From contig NZ_CM001776.1 in NCBI RefSeq assembly GCF_000332275.1, forward strand, positions 124,001 to 188,000: DNA of 64,000 nucleotides, read 5' to 3'. This document shows positions 9,799-17,694 of the stretch, piece after piece (position 1 is the stretch's first letter; the number at the start of each line of letters is the position of its first letter). Under the pieces are notes generated by a model. It was not told where the DNA came from. It did no database searches and saw only the letters and a program-made list of their open reading frames with translations. The translations under genes and the position numbers were made by a program. Source of the stretch: Synechococcus sp. PCC 7336 (GTDB lineage Bacteria; Cyanobacteriota; Cyanobacteriia; Thermostichales; PCC-7336).

Positions 9799-10334
9799 GG
9801 AAAATACCACCCAAGATTGCCCAAGATATAAAATACCTGCAAGCCCATATAGTGCAGTGGTTCAGCCGGGTTTCGTTCCTTTGCCAGCAAGGTGGGATGA
9901 TAGCGTATAACGTACCCCAAGCGTACCAAAATGGCCTGACATCTATGTGGTTGGGTATGAGGTCAGCATAGATCGCAAGTGCAAAAAAGGGACGGTTTCA
10001 GAGGAGTCAATTCATGAATGTTCGAGATGACCAAACCCATCTAAGGGCGATCGAGAACTTCGCATCTGAACTCTCATCAAAATGGTCTGTGAAGTGCTTG
10101 CAACCGTTTATTGGGTAAGGGAGTGCGGAGGTTGGGCCCATGGGACTTTAGTTAGCGTCTCAAAACGGCCAACATGACATTGAAGCAATAAAAGTTTTAT
10201 GGTAGCCTCAACAAGGCTTATACATAGACGTAGCCTGCCTTGGGCCTATTTCACAAAGAAGCCTTTCTGACTGGTAAAAAATAGCACTTTCAATTCTGTT
10301 CGCGTAAAATGATACGCAGGTAGTCCGATCTGAC
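9799..10334. other. island segment without a convincing gene
   Basis: There is no supported coding region in these 536 bases. A 28-codon frame starting at ATG 10014 and a short frame ending near 10030 look like debris. The segment just upstream of 10335 is AT-rich and probably carries the subtilase promoter, but I cannot assign boxes with confidence. Confidence 0.4.
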
Positions 10335-11711
10335 ATGAGCAAGTCTAGCAAAATATCAGAAGCTTTTGATTTGGTATTGGCAAGCGATCCGCCAAACAAA
10401 CGGCGCTCAGCTATTGTCGTCTTTAAGCCCCCTGAGTCCAATCTAATCACAACCGATCGCGCTTTCCGCAAGATAGCCGATCGAGTGAAGCTTTTTGAGC
10501 AGGCAAAACAAGAAAATAGACAAGTTTTCAACAACGTCTTGCAAGGCTATATGAGTGGGAAGCCCACACAGGCCCTAGAGGCCAGGAGAGGGGTACGCCA
10601 TCGTATCGTGGGTAATGGCATATTGCCCCTTGCAACTCTTGATGTCAACAAGGACACCTTGAAGGTACTTGCGGCTCAAGACAGAGTTGTAGCAGTTATG
10701 CCCAATCAGCGTGTTAAGCTGCTGACTCCCGATGAACCTGACAATCTACTAAGTAAGTTTGAAAAAGATAATGAGTCAACTTGGGGAATTCAAGAGTTGG
10801 CTGTTAAAGAACTATGGGAACAAGCTGAAACCAAGGGTCGAGGAGTTAAGGTTGCCGTCCTAGATACAGGAGTTTATGGCGATCATCCTGCATTGCAGGG
10901 CAAAGTTTCAGACTTTACTATCATCGATTCCACAGGGCAGCGGCTAGAGCTACTGAATCAAAAGACCTTTGATTATCATCGTCACGGTACTCATATTTGT
11001 GGGACCATAGCTGGGGGGGAAACTTCTGATGGGGTTGCTATTGGAGTTGCACCAGGGGTCAATTTGGCTGTAGCTCAGATTCATTTCGGCGATCGCTCTT
11101 TCCTCAGTCATATTATTGACGGAATTGACTGGTCTATTGGGGTTGGTGCTGACATTATCAATATGTCAATAGGCATACAGTATTACGATGAAAAAATTGA
11201 CAATCTTTTTCAGCTCTTAGTTGAACGTGGTATAGCTCCTATTGTTGCAATTGGCAACGAATCTCACGGTAGCACTAGTTGCCCTGGAAATGCTGGAAGT
11301 GTTCTAGGGATTGGTGCTTTGGAAAGGAAGAAGACTGGAGGAGTTGATGTTGCGCCCTACAGCGGAGGAAGTAGTATTGATACTCCTGGAGCGCTCTTGG
11401 AGCGGATTGTCAAGCCGGATGTAGTTGCTCCAGGCTCTAACGTCTACTCGTGTGTTCCACCCACCAGTGAGGCCAATGATGAAGAGTATCGATTGATGGA
11501 CGGCACATCAATGGCTGCTCCCCATGTTGCGGGCGTGATGGCTATTCTGATGGCTTCTTGTCCTGAAAAGCCAGTGATAGAAATTTTCAAAGCAATACGT
11601 GAGACTGCAAGGCATCCACGAGGTAAAAAGCGTCGCCCAGATAATCGGTGGGGATATGGGGCAATCGAGCCCTTGGCAGCACTCAATGTGTTACAAGGAA
11701 TGGAGGGGTGA
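10335..11711 (+). CDS. cytosolic subtilisin-like serine protease (S8) with prodomain
   Basis: This is a 458-residue subtilase with an intact catalytic triad: Asp177 in VAVLDTGV, His217 in RHGTHICGT and Ser392 in GTSMAAPHVAG. The oxyanion Asn308 (AIGNES) is also present. Residues about 25-130 form an I9-like prodomain ending in RVVAVMPNQRVKLL, the usual last strand before the catalytic domain. There is no signal peptide or membrane segment, so it should act in the cytoplasm, like intracellular subtilisins. The stop codon lies 6 bp before the next gene, which looks like a free inhibitor. The pair sits alone on a tRNA-bounded island. What triggers the protease and what it cleaves is unknown. Confidence 0.92.
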   Translation: MSKSSKISEAFDLVLASDPPNKRRSAIVVFKPPESNLITTDRAFRKIADRVKLFEQAKQENRQVFNNVLQGYMSGKPTQALEARRGVRHRIVGNGILPLATLDVNKDTLKVLAAQDRVVAVMPNQRVKLLTPDEPDNLLSKFEKDNESTWGIQELAVKELWEQAETKGRGVKVAVLDTGVYGDHPALQGKVSDFTIIDSTGQRLELLNQKTFDYHRHGTHICGTIAGGETSDGVAIGVAPGVNLAVAQIHFGDRSFLSHIIDGIDWSIGVGADIINMSIGIQYYDEKIDNLFQLLVERGIAPIVAIGNESHGSTSCPGNAGSVLGIGALERKKTGGVDVAPYSGGSSIDTPGALLERIVKPDVVAPGSNVYSCVPPTSEANDEEYRLMDGTSMAAPHVAGVMAILMASCPEKPVIEIFKAIRETARHPRGKKRRPDNRWGYGAIEPLAALNVLQGMEG

Positions 11712-11717
11712 ATTAGA

Positions 11718-12122
11718 ATGATTAAGATTAGTAAGGCTTATCTCCAAAAACTTGACGAATTAAAGTCTGGCGAGTTTTCACGAGCAATTGTGGATCTTTC
11801 ACCAAAGTCACAGAATCAGCCTGCTCGTCGAATGGATCGTGAGGAGCGGCTTAGACTGGCAGATGAAACTCGCCAGCTTGCTGAGAGTGCCTTACCGGAA
11901 ATAGATAAACAACTTTCTCGGAACCAAGGAAGGCGGCTTTCAGAAGTTCCTAACAACTTGGGACTCATTGTTGTTGAAGGTCCGGCCTCTGCAATTATTG
12001 CTTTGTCAGAAATTGAGCAAGTTAAAGCAATTCTTGAGGATCAATTAGTAGTATCGAATCAAGGTACTACAATGAAGCAGTTTCGGAAAGCTGTAGGCAC
12101 TCAACTGAAGGTCCTCAAGTAG
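11718..12122 (+). CDS. small protein resembling a free I9 protease inhibitor
   Basis: This is a 134-residue soluble protein without a signal peptide, 6 bp downstream of the subtilase. Its layout mirrors the protease prodomain. A first strand SRAIVDLSP parallels RSAIVVFKP. A charged helix containing RLADETRQLAE parallels KIADRVKLFEQ. A strand LGLIVVEGP parallels ILPLATLDV. A helix with IEQVKAILEDQLVV parallels AQDRVVAVMPNQRV. By eye this is the I9 inhibitor/prodomain fold. The simplest reading is a cognate trans-acting inhibitor or chaperone for the neighbouring protease, giving a protease-antidote module. This is inference from layout; no inhibition data exist here. It could instead be an unrelated alpha/beta protein. 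Confidence 0.65.
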   Translation: MIKISKAYLQKLDELKSGEFSRAIVDLSPKSQNQPARRMDREERLRLADETRQLAESALPEIDKQLSRNQGRRLSEVPNNLGLIVVEGPASAIIALSEIEQVKAILEDQLVVSNQGTTMKQFRKAVGTQLKVLK

Positions 12123-12248
12123 TAACGTTTGGCAGGTAATGCCAACTCAAACAACTTGTAACCGCAAGCGGATCCGCTCGCTGTCAACTTAAGACTGCCG
12201 CATAAATTTGTGTATGCCTTTTAGGGGGTATGGGAAAATCCCAGAAGC

Positions 12249-12277
12249 AAGCGCTCTAGGGGCAACCTAGAGCGCTT
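12249..12277 (-). terminator. 12-bp hairpin downstream of tRNA-Ala
   Basis: The arms AAGCGCTCTAGG (12249-12260) and CCTAGAGCGCTT (12266-12277) pair perfectly around a 5-nt loop. It lies about 33 bp beyond the tRNA 3' end in the tRNA's direction and downstream of the island genes on the other strand, so it could serve both. No long T tract follows on either strand. Confidence 0.55.
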
Positions 12278-12309
12278 GTATCTCTTATCCAATAAGGGTT
12301 TTATGGGGA

Positions 12310-12382
12310 TGGAGCTTAGCGGACTCGAACCGCTGACCCCTTCAATGCCATTGAAGTGCTCTACCAGCTGAGCTAAAGCCCC
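12310..12382 (-). tRNA. tRNA-Ala (anticodon GGC)
   Basis: The reverse complement folds into a standard cloverleaf. The acceptor GGGGCTT pairs with AAGCTCC, including the G3:U70 wobble that identifies alanine tRNAs. The D arm is GCTC/GAGC, the anticodon stem CTTCA/TGAAG encloses ATGGCAT with anticodon GGC, and the T arm is AGCGG/CCGCT with loop TTCGAGT. The discriminator is A and CCA is not encoded. It reads GCC (and GCU) codons. Its 3' half is repeated at 9756-9798, marking it as an integration site. Confidence 0.96.
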
Positions 12383-12483
12383 ATGTATCTCACGGATATC
12401 TAGGATGCAGGATGGACGAGCGGATGTCAACCAGCCAAACCTGAGAACTGCCTCATTCCCCAAGAGAGCGCGGCGATCGCCTT

Positions 12484-13149
12484 TCAATTGGCGGCAGATA
12501 GAGAATCTTCCTCTGCGAGCTTTTGTCCGATGCGGGGCTCTGTGCCAGCCAGCAGCCGCCGAATATTACTGCGGTGCCGCCAAATCACATAAAGTCCCCC
12601 GACGATCGCAAACGCAATAAACGGCCAATCCAAGCCAAACACCGCCATGAAAATGGCAGCCGATCCCGCTGCGAGCATAGAGCTCAGCGAGACAATTCGA
12701 GCGATCGCCAATGTCCCCAGCCACACCCCCAACACCGACAGTCCCACCGGCCAGGAGATTGCCAACAATACCCCCAAACTGGTTGCCGCCGACTTCCCCC
12801 CCTTAAAATTCATCCAGATCGACCGGCTGTGTCCCACAATCGCCAACAGGGCCGCCGCGATCGCGAACCAAGACCACCACCGTTCTGCTTGAGCGGGAAT
12901 CAGGACTGTCTGCACCACCGCCCGCGCAGCCACCACCGCCAACGCCCCCTTCAACAAATCCACCCCCAAAACGATTGCTGCCGGACCTTTGCCCAGCGTG
13001 CGCAAAACATTCGTTGCCCCAGTAGACCCCGAGCCCTGCTCGCGCATGTCAATTCCGCCAATGACCCAGCCCACCCAATAACCCGTCGGAATGGAGCCGA
13101 GTAGGTATCCAATCACAGTGCAGAGGAGGAGGGCGATCGCTGCGGTCAT
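12484..13149 (-). CDS. plsY: glycerol-3-phosphate acyltransferase PlsY
   Basis: This 221-residue membrane protein transfers the acyl group from acyl-phosphate to glycerol-3-phosphate, the first step of phospholipid synthesis in most bacteria. The three signature motifs are present: GSIPTGY near the N-terminus, GSGSTGATNVLR after the first helices and NFKGGKSAATSLG in the middle. About five membrane segments are predicted. The length is normal for the family, and the ATG at 13149 gives the usual N-terminal helix. It stands alone between the tRNA-Ala gene and a non-coding stretch. Confidence 0.95.
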   Translation of the reverse strand: MTAAIALLLCTVIGYLLGSIPTGYWVGWVIGGIDMREQGSGSTGATNVLRTLGKGPAAIVLGVDLLKGALAVVAARAVVQTVLIPAQAERWWSWFAIAAALLAIVGHSRSIWMNFKGGKSAATSLGVLLAISWPVGLSVLGVWLGTLAIARIVSLSSMLAAGSAAIFMAVFGLDWPFIAFAIVGGLYVIWRHRSNIRRLLAGTEPRIGQKLAEEDSLSAAN

Positions 13150-13271
13150 ATCGGCAACTCTCAGACATTGCCCTCATTGTACGGAGTCCCGCGTACACGC
13201 GGTTTTCGAGCGCCCTCAATTGCAGACTAGAAAACAACAGAGATGCCAAGCAGTGCAGCGATTCCATCGAT

Positions 13272-13418
13272 CTATATTCTTGACGAAGAGCGCAATGCCC
13301 AAGCTAAAAATTTTTCGGTGGCGATCGGGGCGGAAAGCACAATCCAGAGACTGAGGAATAACCCCACCCCACTAAGTAGGAGGGAGAGCATTGGAATCAT
13401 CGAAAGAATCAGCTTCAT
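13272..13418 (-). pseudogene. internally deleted relic of the 17.7-kb esterase gene
   Basis: This frame encodes 48 residues: ATG at 13418, a hydrophobic N-terminus SMIPMLSLLLSGVGLFLSLW, then directly TEKFLAWALR before a stop. Both parts match the intact esterase at 17695-18906, its first ~35 residues and its last ~12, with about 1 kb of catalytic core missing. DNA matches are 13291-13320 with 17721-17750 (27 of 30 identical) and 13321-13450 with the 5' part of the esterase. The junction is in frame. It is most likely a dead deletion product of a duplicated gene; translation into a membrane microprotein is possible but unproven. Confidence 0.8.
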
Positions 13419-13946
13419 ATGCGCTCTCGCTCGGTTCGTTCTCGACAGAGATTAATTGAATGGGCTGCTATGCCGATCGCCTCCTGTTATCTCGGCAGCA
13501 AGCCTTGTCTCTTTAATTTTGGCGAGCGTTACGGGCACATTATGAACGTTATGTCGAGCCCTCAATGAACCGAGGTCGAAGGCTCTTAGTGGCTTGAGGT
13601 CAATGCTTTGGAAGATATCACCTTCGTCAAATGACCAGAAACATTAGTTGACAAAAATTGAGATATTAACGTAAATTTATTCTTATAAAGCTTAATCTAT
13701 TCATAAATACCGTGTTTATGCGTATATACAGGCCGCTTTGATTGATGCTTTCCGTAAAAACTTCGATCTTCACGATCTCTTCATGAAGATAAAATGAAGC
13801 TGGACATTCGTGAAAGCTCGATAAAGTCGATCGCGATCGCATGGGGTCCATCGTTGCAAAGCAACTTCCTCTCAGTTGCCTCTCGATAAGTTGTCGTCGA
13901 ACTCAACTTCGTCGGACTTTGAAGAGATTCTCCCCTTGAGCTGTTT
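13419..13946. other. non-coding stretch before the minor-pilin operon
   Basis: The first ~35 bases still match the region upstream of the intact esterase. Beyond about 13455 the sequence turns AT-rich with many stops in all frames. I see no gene. The promoter of the pilin operon should lie near the right end, but no clear boxes can be assigned. Confidence 0.5.
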
Positions 13947-13961
13947 TTGTGGGTCAGGATT

Positions 13962-15320
13962 GTGAAGACATCAGTGCAGGAGCGCAGATCGAGTCAAGGC
14001 TATATCTTGCCACTGTCGCTCGCGGTGGGGTTGACGGTGACGTTGGTTGCCTTGACCATGATCGCCAGAGTCAGGACCAATAAGGTCGCCGCCAGGAGCC
14101 AGGTTTCTTCAGCAGGAAGTCTAGCGGCAGCCGAAGCGGGTATGGATCGCACCATAGCGCGGCTGAATCAGACTCAATTCAGTCACTTACTTGCATTAGA
14201 TTATGACTCGCTCGACCCGAATACTCCTTGGCTAAATCCTGATAACTTTCCGGCTTGTTTTGCAAATCAAGCCGCATTTGAAGCCGAGTTTTTATCTGGT
14301 GATGTCGGGGGTTCCAGTCAAACCTTCAATGTCATCAGTTATGACTACGACCCTACTGTAGGAGCACAATCTGGCCTACTCACTGTTGAAGGCCAGTCGG
14401 GCTTATCGAGAACGAGGGTTCAGCAAAGAGTGCCTATCGCTTTCCGACCGGGAACCTTTCCAGGATTGTTGGGTACATATGATGTCAGCATCGGAGGTAA
14501 CGATGTTGAAGGTGTCGAAGGCAACGTGGTCTGTACAAATTTGGAACAGTGTCCAGTTAGCTGCACGGGAGATAATAATACAGCAACTGAACTCAACTTG
14601 TTGGCTGCAATTAATGGCAATGAGAATACTACCATGATAGGAGGAAGTATCTTTCTTGGTAACGTCAATCTTCCTCCAGTGTTGACATTCCCAGGTGTCA
14701 TTACTGGTAATGGTAATGGAGCATACACCATTCCTGCTATCACCACTGGCCCTACCACATTACCTCGATCTACAGACAATCCCAATCCGGTAGATAATGT
14801 TTATCACTATCAAGTACCCAGCATCGATCTTGGTGGAAATTCGAGCCAGCAACTTATTATCGATATTAAGGCTGGGGAATCTGTCTATTTGTACTTGCAA
14901 GGGGATTTGACATTAAGTGGGAACGCTACTATTGTCACCCGAGTAGTCGATGCTCTCGACATGCCTATCCTCGATGCATCTGGTCAGCCTATAGATGTCC
15001 CTCCTGCTGCAGTACGCATTTATGGTAATGATGACGCCCTACCTGATAACATGACCAATCAGACCATTATGTTAAATGGCAATACCTGTCTGTCTGCTTT
15101 TGTTTATGCCCCTAATGCTTTAATGGGAGTTAATGGTGGTGGCAGTTGTTCTCCAAATATTGATGGTGCTGTATGGGTTAAAAGATGGGATGGTTCAAAT
15201 GGAAATGGCGTTGAAATTTCTGTCCCTGACGGTATAGCAGCGGCTTTAGGCAACTCAACTGCGAATTTTGCAAACAACACACAAGCCCCTGAAGATTGGA
15301 GTCGCCAAGGAGTTAACTGA
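13962..15320 (+). CDS. PilX-like minor pilin-associated protein
   Basis: This is a 452-residue protein with one N-terminal hydrophobic helix introduced by SSQGYILPLSLAVGLTVTLV, then a long extracytoplasmic part rich in Asn, Thr and Gly with several Cys (CTNLEQCPVSC). The N-terminus matches the PilX/type IV pilus assembly class found first in minor-pilin operons. Such proteins prime pilus assembly and affect adhesion or DNA uptake. The GTG at 13962 follows an AGG at good distance; a TTG at 13947 is the alternative. Its TGA overlaps the ATG of the next gene (TGATG at 15318-15322), so translation is coupled. The large variable C-terminal region may be the adhesive part; that is inference. Confidence 0.78.
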   Translation: MKTSVQERRSSQGYILPLSLAVGLTVTLVALTMIARVRTNKVAARSQVSSAGSLAAAEAGMDRTIARLNQTQFSHLLALDYDSLDPNTPWLNPDNFPACFANQAAFEAEFLSGDVGGSSQTFNVISYDYDPTVGAQSGLLTVEGQSGLSRTRVQQRVPIAFRPGTFPGLLGTYDVSIGGNDVEGVEGNVVCTNLEQCPVSCTGDNNTATELNLLAAINGNENTTMIGGSIFLGNVNLPPVLTFPGVITGNGNGAYTIPAITTGPTTLPRSTDNPNPVDNVYHYQVPSIDLGGNSSQQLIIDIKAGESVYLYLQGDLTLSGNATIVTRVVDALDMPILDASGQPIDVPPAAVRIYGNDDALPDNMTNQTIMLNGNTCLSAFVYAPNALMGVNGGGSCSPNIDGAVWVKRWDGSNGNGVEISVPDGIAAALGNSTANFANNTQAPEDWSRQGVN

Positions 15321-15793
15321 TGAAATCTATTAACTTTAAAAAAGTCACTCCTAATGGGTTCACCTTGGCTGAGGTTTTGGCGGCCACAATTGTAGTCCTT
15401 GCTTTTGCAGGGGGAAGCTTTCCCCTGCTGGCCCTATCGTCAATTGGATTGTCCGGCAGCGAGCGATTCAGTACAGCCACAACTCTAGTTCAGCAGGATC
15501 TAGATTTGATTCGCGATCGCGCATCTAGATTTAATGGCGGTGCTATGTGTACAACGACGACAATTGCTGCATTCGACGCTTTTCTATCTTTGCCCACCAG
15601 CTTGCCCGATCCTATCAATACAGGAAATTATTCAGTGGGTGACTATTCTGTCGTGCGAACAACTGCTATAAGTGCGGGTGTGGAAACGCTTCAGGTTACT
15701 TATCAGGTTCAGCACGATCCCAGTGGAGAAGTGATTATTGATGGTTTGGCATCCGAGGTTATGCCTAGCTATGTTTACCTTTGTCCGACGTAA
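15320..15793 (+). CDS. type IV minor prepilin (PilV-like)
   Basis: This is a 157-residue prepilin. The class III signal NGFTLAEVLAATIVVLAFAG gives cleavage after Gly, a mature Phe1, Glu5 and the hydrophobic assembly helix. The C-terminal part has two Cys (CTTTT and YLCPT) that could form the D-region disulfide. It is second in a four-gene operon and overlaps the stop of the first gene by one base. The role is minor pilin in pilus initiation. Confidence 0.85.
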   Translation: MKSINFKKVTPNGFTLAEVLAATIVVLAFAGGSFPLLALSSIGLSGSERFSTATTLVQQDLDLIRDRASRFNGGAMCTTTTIAAFDAFLSLPTSLPDPINTGNYSVGDYSVVRTTAISAGVETLQVTYQVQHDPSGEVIIDGLASEVMPSYVYLCPT

Positions 15794-15820
15794 TTAAGAG
15801 TGAGGCTGGAGGAAATGAAT

Positions 15821-16297
15821 ATGCTGTGTCGAAGGACAATTAACCGCCCAAATATTAGGGGATTTTCCCTAGTAGAATCATTGGCAGTTCTCGGGATGGT
15901 AAGCATCCTTGCTGTAGTCGCTGCACCTAGCTTGCGCCCAATCTTCGATCGGCAAACCCTACTGCGATCGACCACTTTAGTTAGAAGGGCGCTCAAAGAG
16001 GCACAGCGGCAAGCCATGCGAGATGGCTCCTCTTGCTCAGTAATGTTTTCTGCCACCGATATTGAAACCCGGTGCCCACCTACTAGTCCTACCGCCACTC
16101 GAATAGAGCAGCTTCCCGATGAAGTATCTATCCCTTTAAACAGTACCGTTACATATACGTTTCGAGGCACTGCAACGGGCGCAGGAAGCATTATTCAACT
16201 GGATATGGATGGGTTAACGAGTCGATGTGTAGAAGTTGTGTCAATTGTGGGTAAACTTCGCACTGGCGTTATCAATAGTGGTAATTGCGTGCTGTAA
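15821..16297 (+). CDS. type IV minor prepilin (FimT/GspH-like)
   Basis: A prepilin signal RGFSLVESLAVLGMVSILAV is followed by a FimT/GspH-type body with RALKEAQRQAMRDGSSC. GspH-class proteins are minor pseudopilins that cap or initiate the fibre, and FimT homologues can bind DNA during uptake. I chose ATG 15821 because GGAGG at 15808-15812 is then 8 nt away; ATG 15815 and GTG 15800 are in frame but poorly spaced. The stop codon overlaps the next ATG (TAATG at 16295-16299). Confidence 0.83.
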   Translation: MLCRRTINRPNIRGFSLVESLAVLGMVSILAVVAAPSLRPIFDRQTLLRSTTLVRRALKEAQRQAMRDGSSCSVMFSATDIETRCPPTSPTATRIEQLPDEVSIPLNSTVTYTFRGTATGAGSIIQLDMDGLTSRCVEVVSIVGKLRTGVINSGNCVL

Positions 16298-16926
16298 TGA
16301 AACCGAATCAAATCTCTCAGCTAAAAATTCAAGCAATCTCAAAAGGATTTACCTTAATTGAAATCCTAGTTGCTTTAGTTGTTGCTGCAATTGCATCTAC
16401 CCTATTTGTTAGTCTTATCAGAGTGTATTTAGCTGCTAACGAAACTAACGAAACTCGTTCCACTAACCAATTAAACCTCAATCTAGCTTTGGACCTGATT
16501 GCCGACGAGATCCGCAGCGGTAATCAGTTAAATCTTGCTGCTCCAGCCTGTCCTCCTACGCTTGCTGGTGAACCACTCTGTACTCAAGCAGTTTTATCCA
16601 TTCAAGATGATATGTCAATGGAGATCGTTGCATATTATCTTGCGGATGCCATCTCAGGTGAACACGAAGGGGATAGAGTCATTCAACGATGGGGCAATGC
16701 ATTTGATGCCACTGGAAATGCCACAGGGACAGCAAGAAATGACACATTACTGGATGGACTTGGTAGCACAATGCCAGTTACATCTACAGATTGTCAGGAT
16801 ACATCTCTGACGCCGCGAGGAGACTCCTCGTTTTATATATGTGTGAGTGGCAATCAAACGGCAGAAATTCATATCCAGACTCCAGATGGAACTGCAGTTT
16901 CTACTACTGTATCTACTCGGTTGTAA
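16297..16926 (+). CDS. type IV minor prepilin (PilW-like)
   Basis: This is a prepilin of 209 residues with the signal SKGFTLIEILVALVVAAIAS, cleavage after Gly and Glu5 retained. The body contains four to five Cys and low-complexity Thr/Asn stretches. Position last in the set PilX-PilV-FimT-PilW fits PilW. ATG 16297 overlaps the upstream stop; an in-frame TTG at 16285 is less likely. The four genes form one tightly coupled operon. Confidence 0.82.
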   Translation: MKPNQISQLKIQAISKGFTLIEILVALVVAAIASTLFVSLIRVYLAANETNETRSTNQLNLNLALDLIADEIRSGNQLNLAAPACPPTLAGEPLCTQAVLSIQDDMSMEIVAYYLADAISGEHEGDRVIQRWGNAFDATGNATGTARNDTLLDGLGSTMPVTSTDCQDTSLTPRGDSSFYICVSGNQTAEIHIQTPDGTAVSTTVSTRL

Positions 16927-17694
16927 GTCTGTAATGCAGTTCTTGAACAAAATTATACCAGCTCTACCAGGCTTGGGATGCTAGTTCCGGCCTGGTAATT
17001 CCTCAAAGCCTGACTAGCTAAGGGTTTGTCGGCAAATCCCCTTTTCTTCAGGCAAGATGGCATATAAGCCTTACTGAGTAAGGGGTTTGGTCATTTACAA
17101 GCTTCCATCAGCATAACAGATACATAAAGGCTATTATATCTATAGCAATCCTAAATGAATTGTAAATTCAGATCCTTGCCAGCACTGGGCTTTAGTCCCT
17201 TCATTGTTTACGAATGAATTAGGACTGATATATATAACTGAAGCTTTAGAACAAAGTCGAGCACCTCTCACAAATCCTGACGATCGCCCCTTTCGACTCG
17301 GCGGCAAGTATGCAGCTTTAACTTTAGTAAGAGCTGTGGTCATAACTATTAAAAAGGAATCAACAGACTCCCAAGCGCTTAGCTACGGTTTGCGATCGTA
17401 GCTTTAACAGTGATGCTAGGGGCAGTGCTGATAATTAATGCCAATCTGCTGGGCTCTAGCTGCGATGGTGGGGCGGCTACGGAATTAGCCAACCATGTGA
17501 ATACAGCTGCAGGCTTTACCGTCGATGCAGATCCGGGAGTATCCTTTCCTCCGCTACCACAGGCAGGAGTTTCAATACCCAGTGGCACTAAAGTATAAAA
17601 ATCAATAGATATTAAGTAAGTGGGTCAAACAACTGCATTATTGCGCCAACTACGGGGACGCAACGCGAGTTCGGCAATGGACTTTGGCACGAGC
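16927..17694. other. intergenic region with hairpin and a ~93-bp repeat
   Basis: An imperfect terminator-like hairpin (TACCAGGC 16965-16972, GCCTGGTA 16990-16997) follows the pilin operon. A ~93-bp repeat lies at 17141-17233. A 62-codon frame at 17410-17598 begins with a hydrophobic stretch (MLGAVLIINANLLGSSC) and could encode a tiny exported peptide, but I found no ribosome-binding site or recognisable family, so I do not call it a gene. Confidence 0.5.
17141..17233. repeat. MITE-like repeat, copy 1
   Basis: This is a 93-bp sequence sharing its whole length with 22511-22603. It starts TATAGCAATCCTAA and ends in an imperfect inverted version (TTAGGACTGATATA). The size, terminal inverted repeats and two dispersed copies fit a miniature inverted-repeat element; this copy has the more degraded right end. 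Confidence 0.65.

Larger units (their letters stand above)
9756..12351. mobile_element. small genomic island in the tRNA-Ala 3' end
   Basis: A 43-bp perfect direct repeat is present at 9756-9798 and 12309-12351. The right copy is the 3' half of an intact tRNA-Ala gene, from the anticodon loop to the discriminator base; the left copy is the displaced original 3' half. This is the signature left when an element integrates into a tRNA gene and rebuilds it. The enclosed 2.5 kb holds only the subtilase gene and its partner, with no integrase, so the element is either a non-autonomous passenger or an eroded island. Its base composition is visibly lower in G+C and poorer in HIP1 than the flanks. Confidence 0.7.

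Noticed and set aside
9756-9971. 72-codon open frame starting MELSGLEPLTPSMP
   Set aside because: Its start is the reverse strand of the tRNA-Ala 3' end; such frames arise wherever a tRNA fragment is read and do not mark a gene.
9799-12308. Prophage or integrative conjugative element at the tRNA
   Set aside because: Only 2.5 kb lie between the repeats and no integrase, capsid or transfer gene is present.
17410-17598. 62-residue lipoprotein
   Set aside because: The Cys is not preceded by a proper lipobox, and no ribosome-binding site is present.
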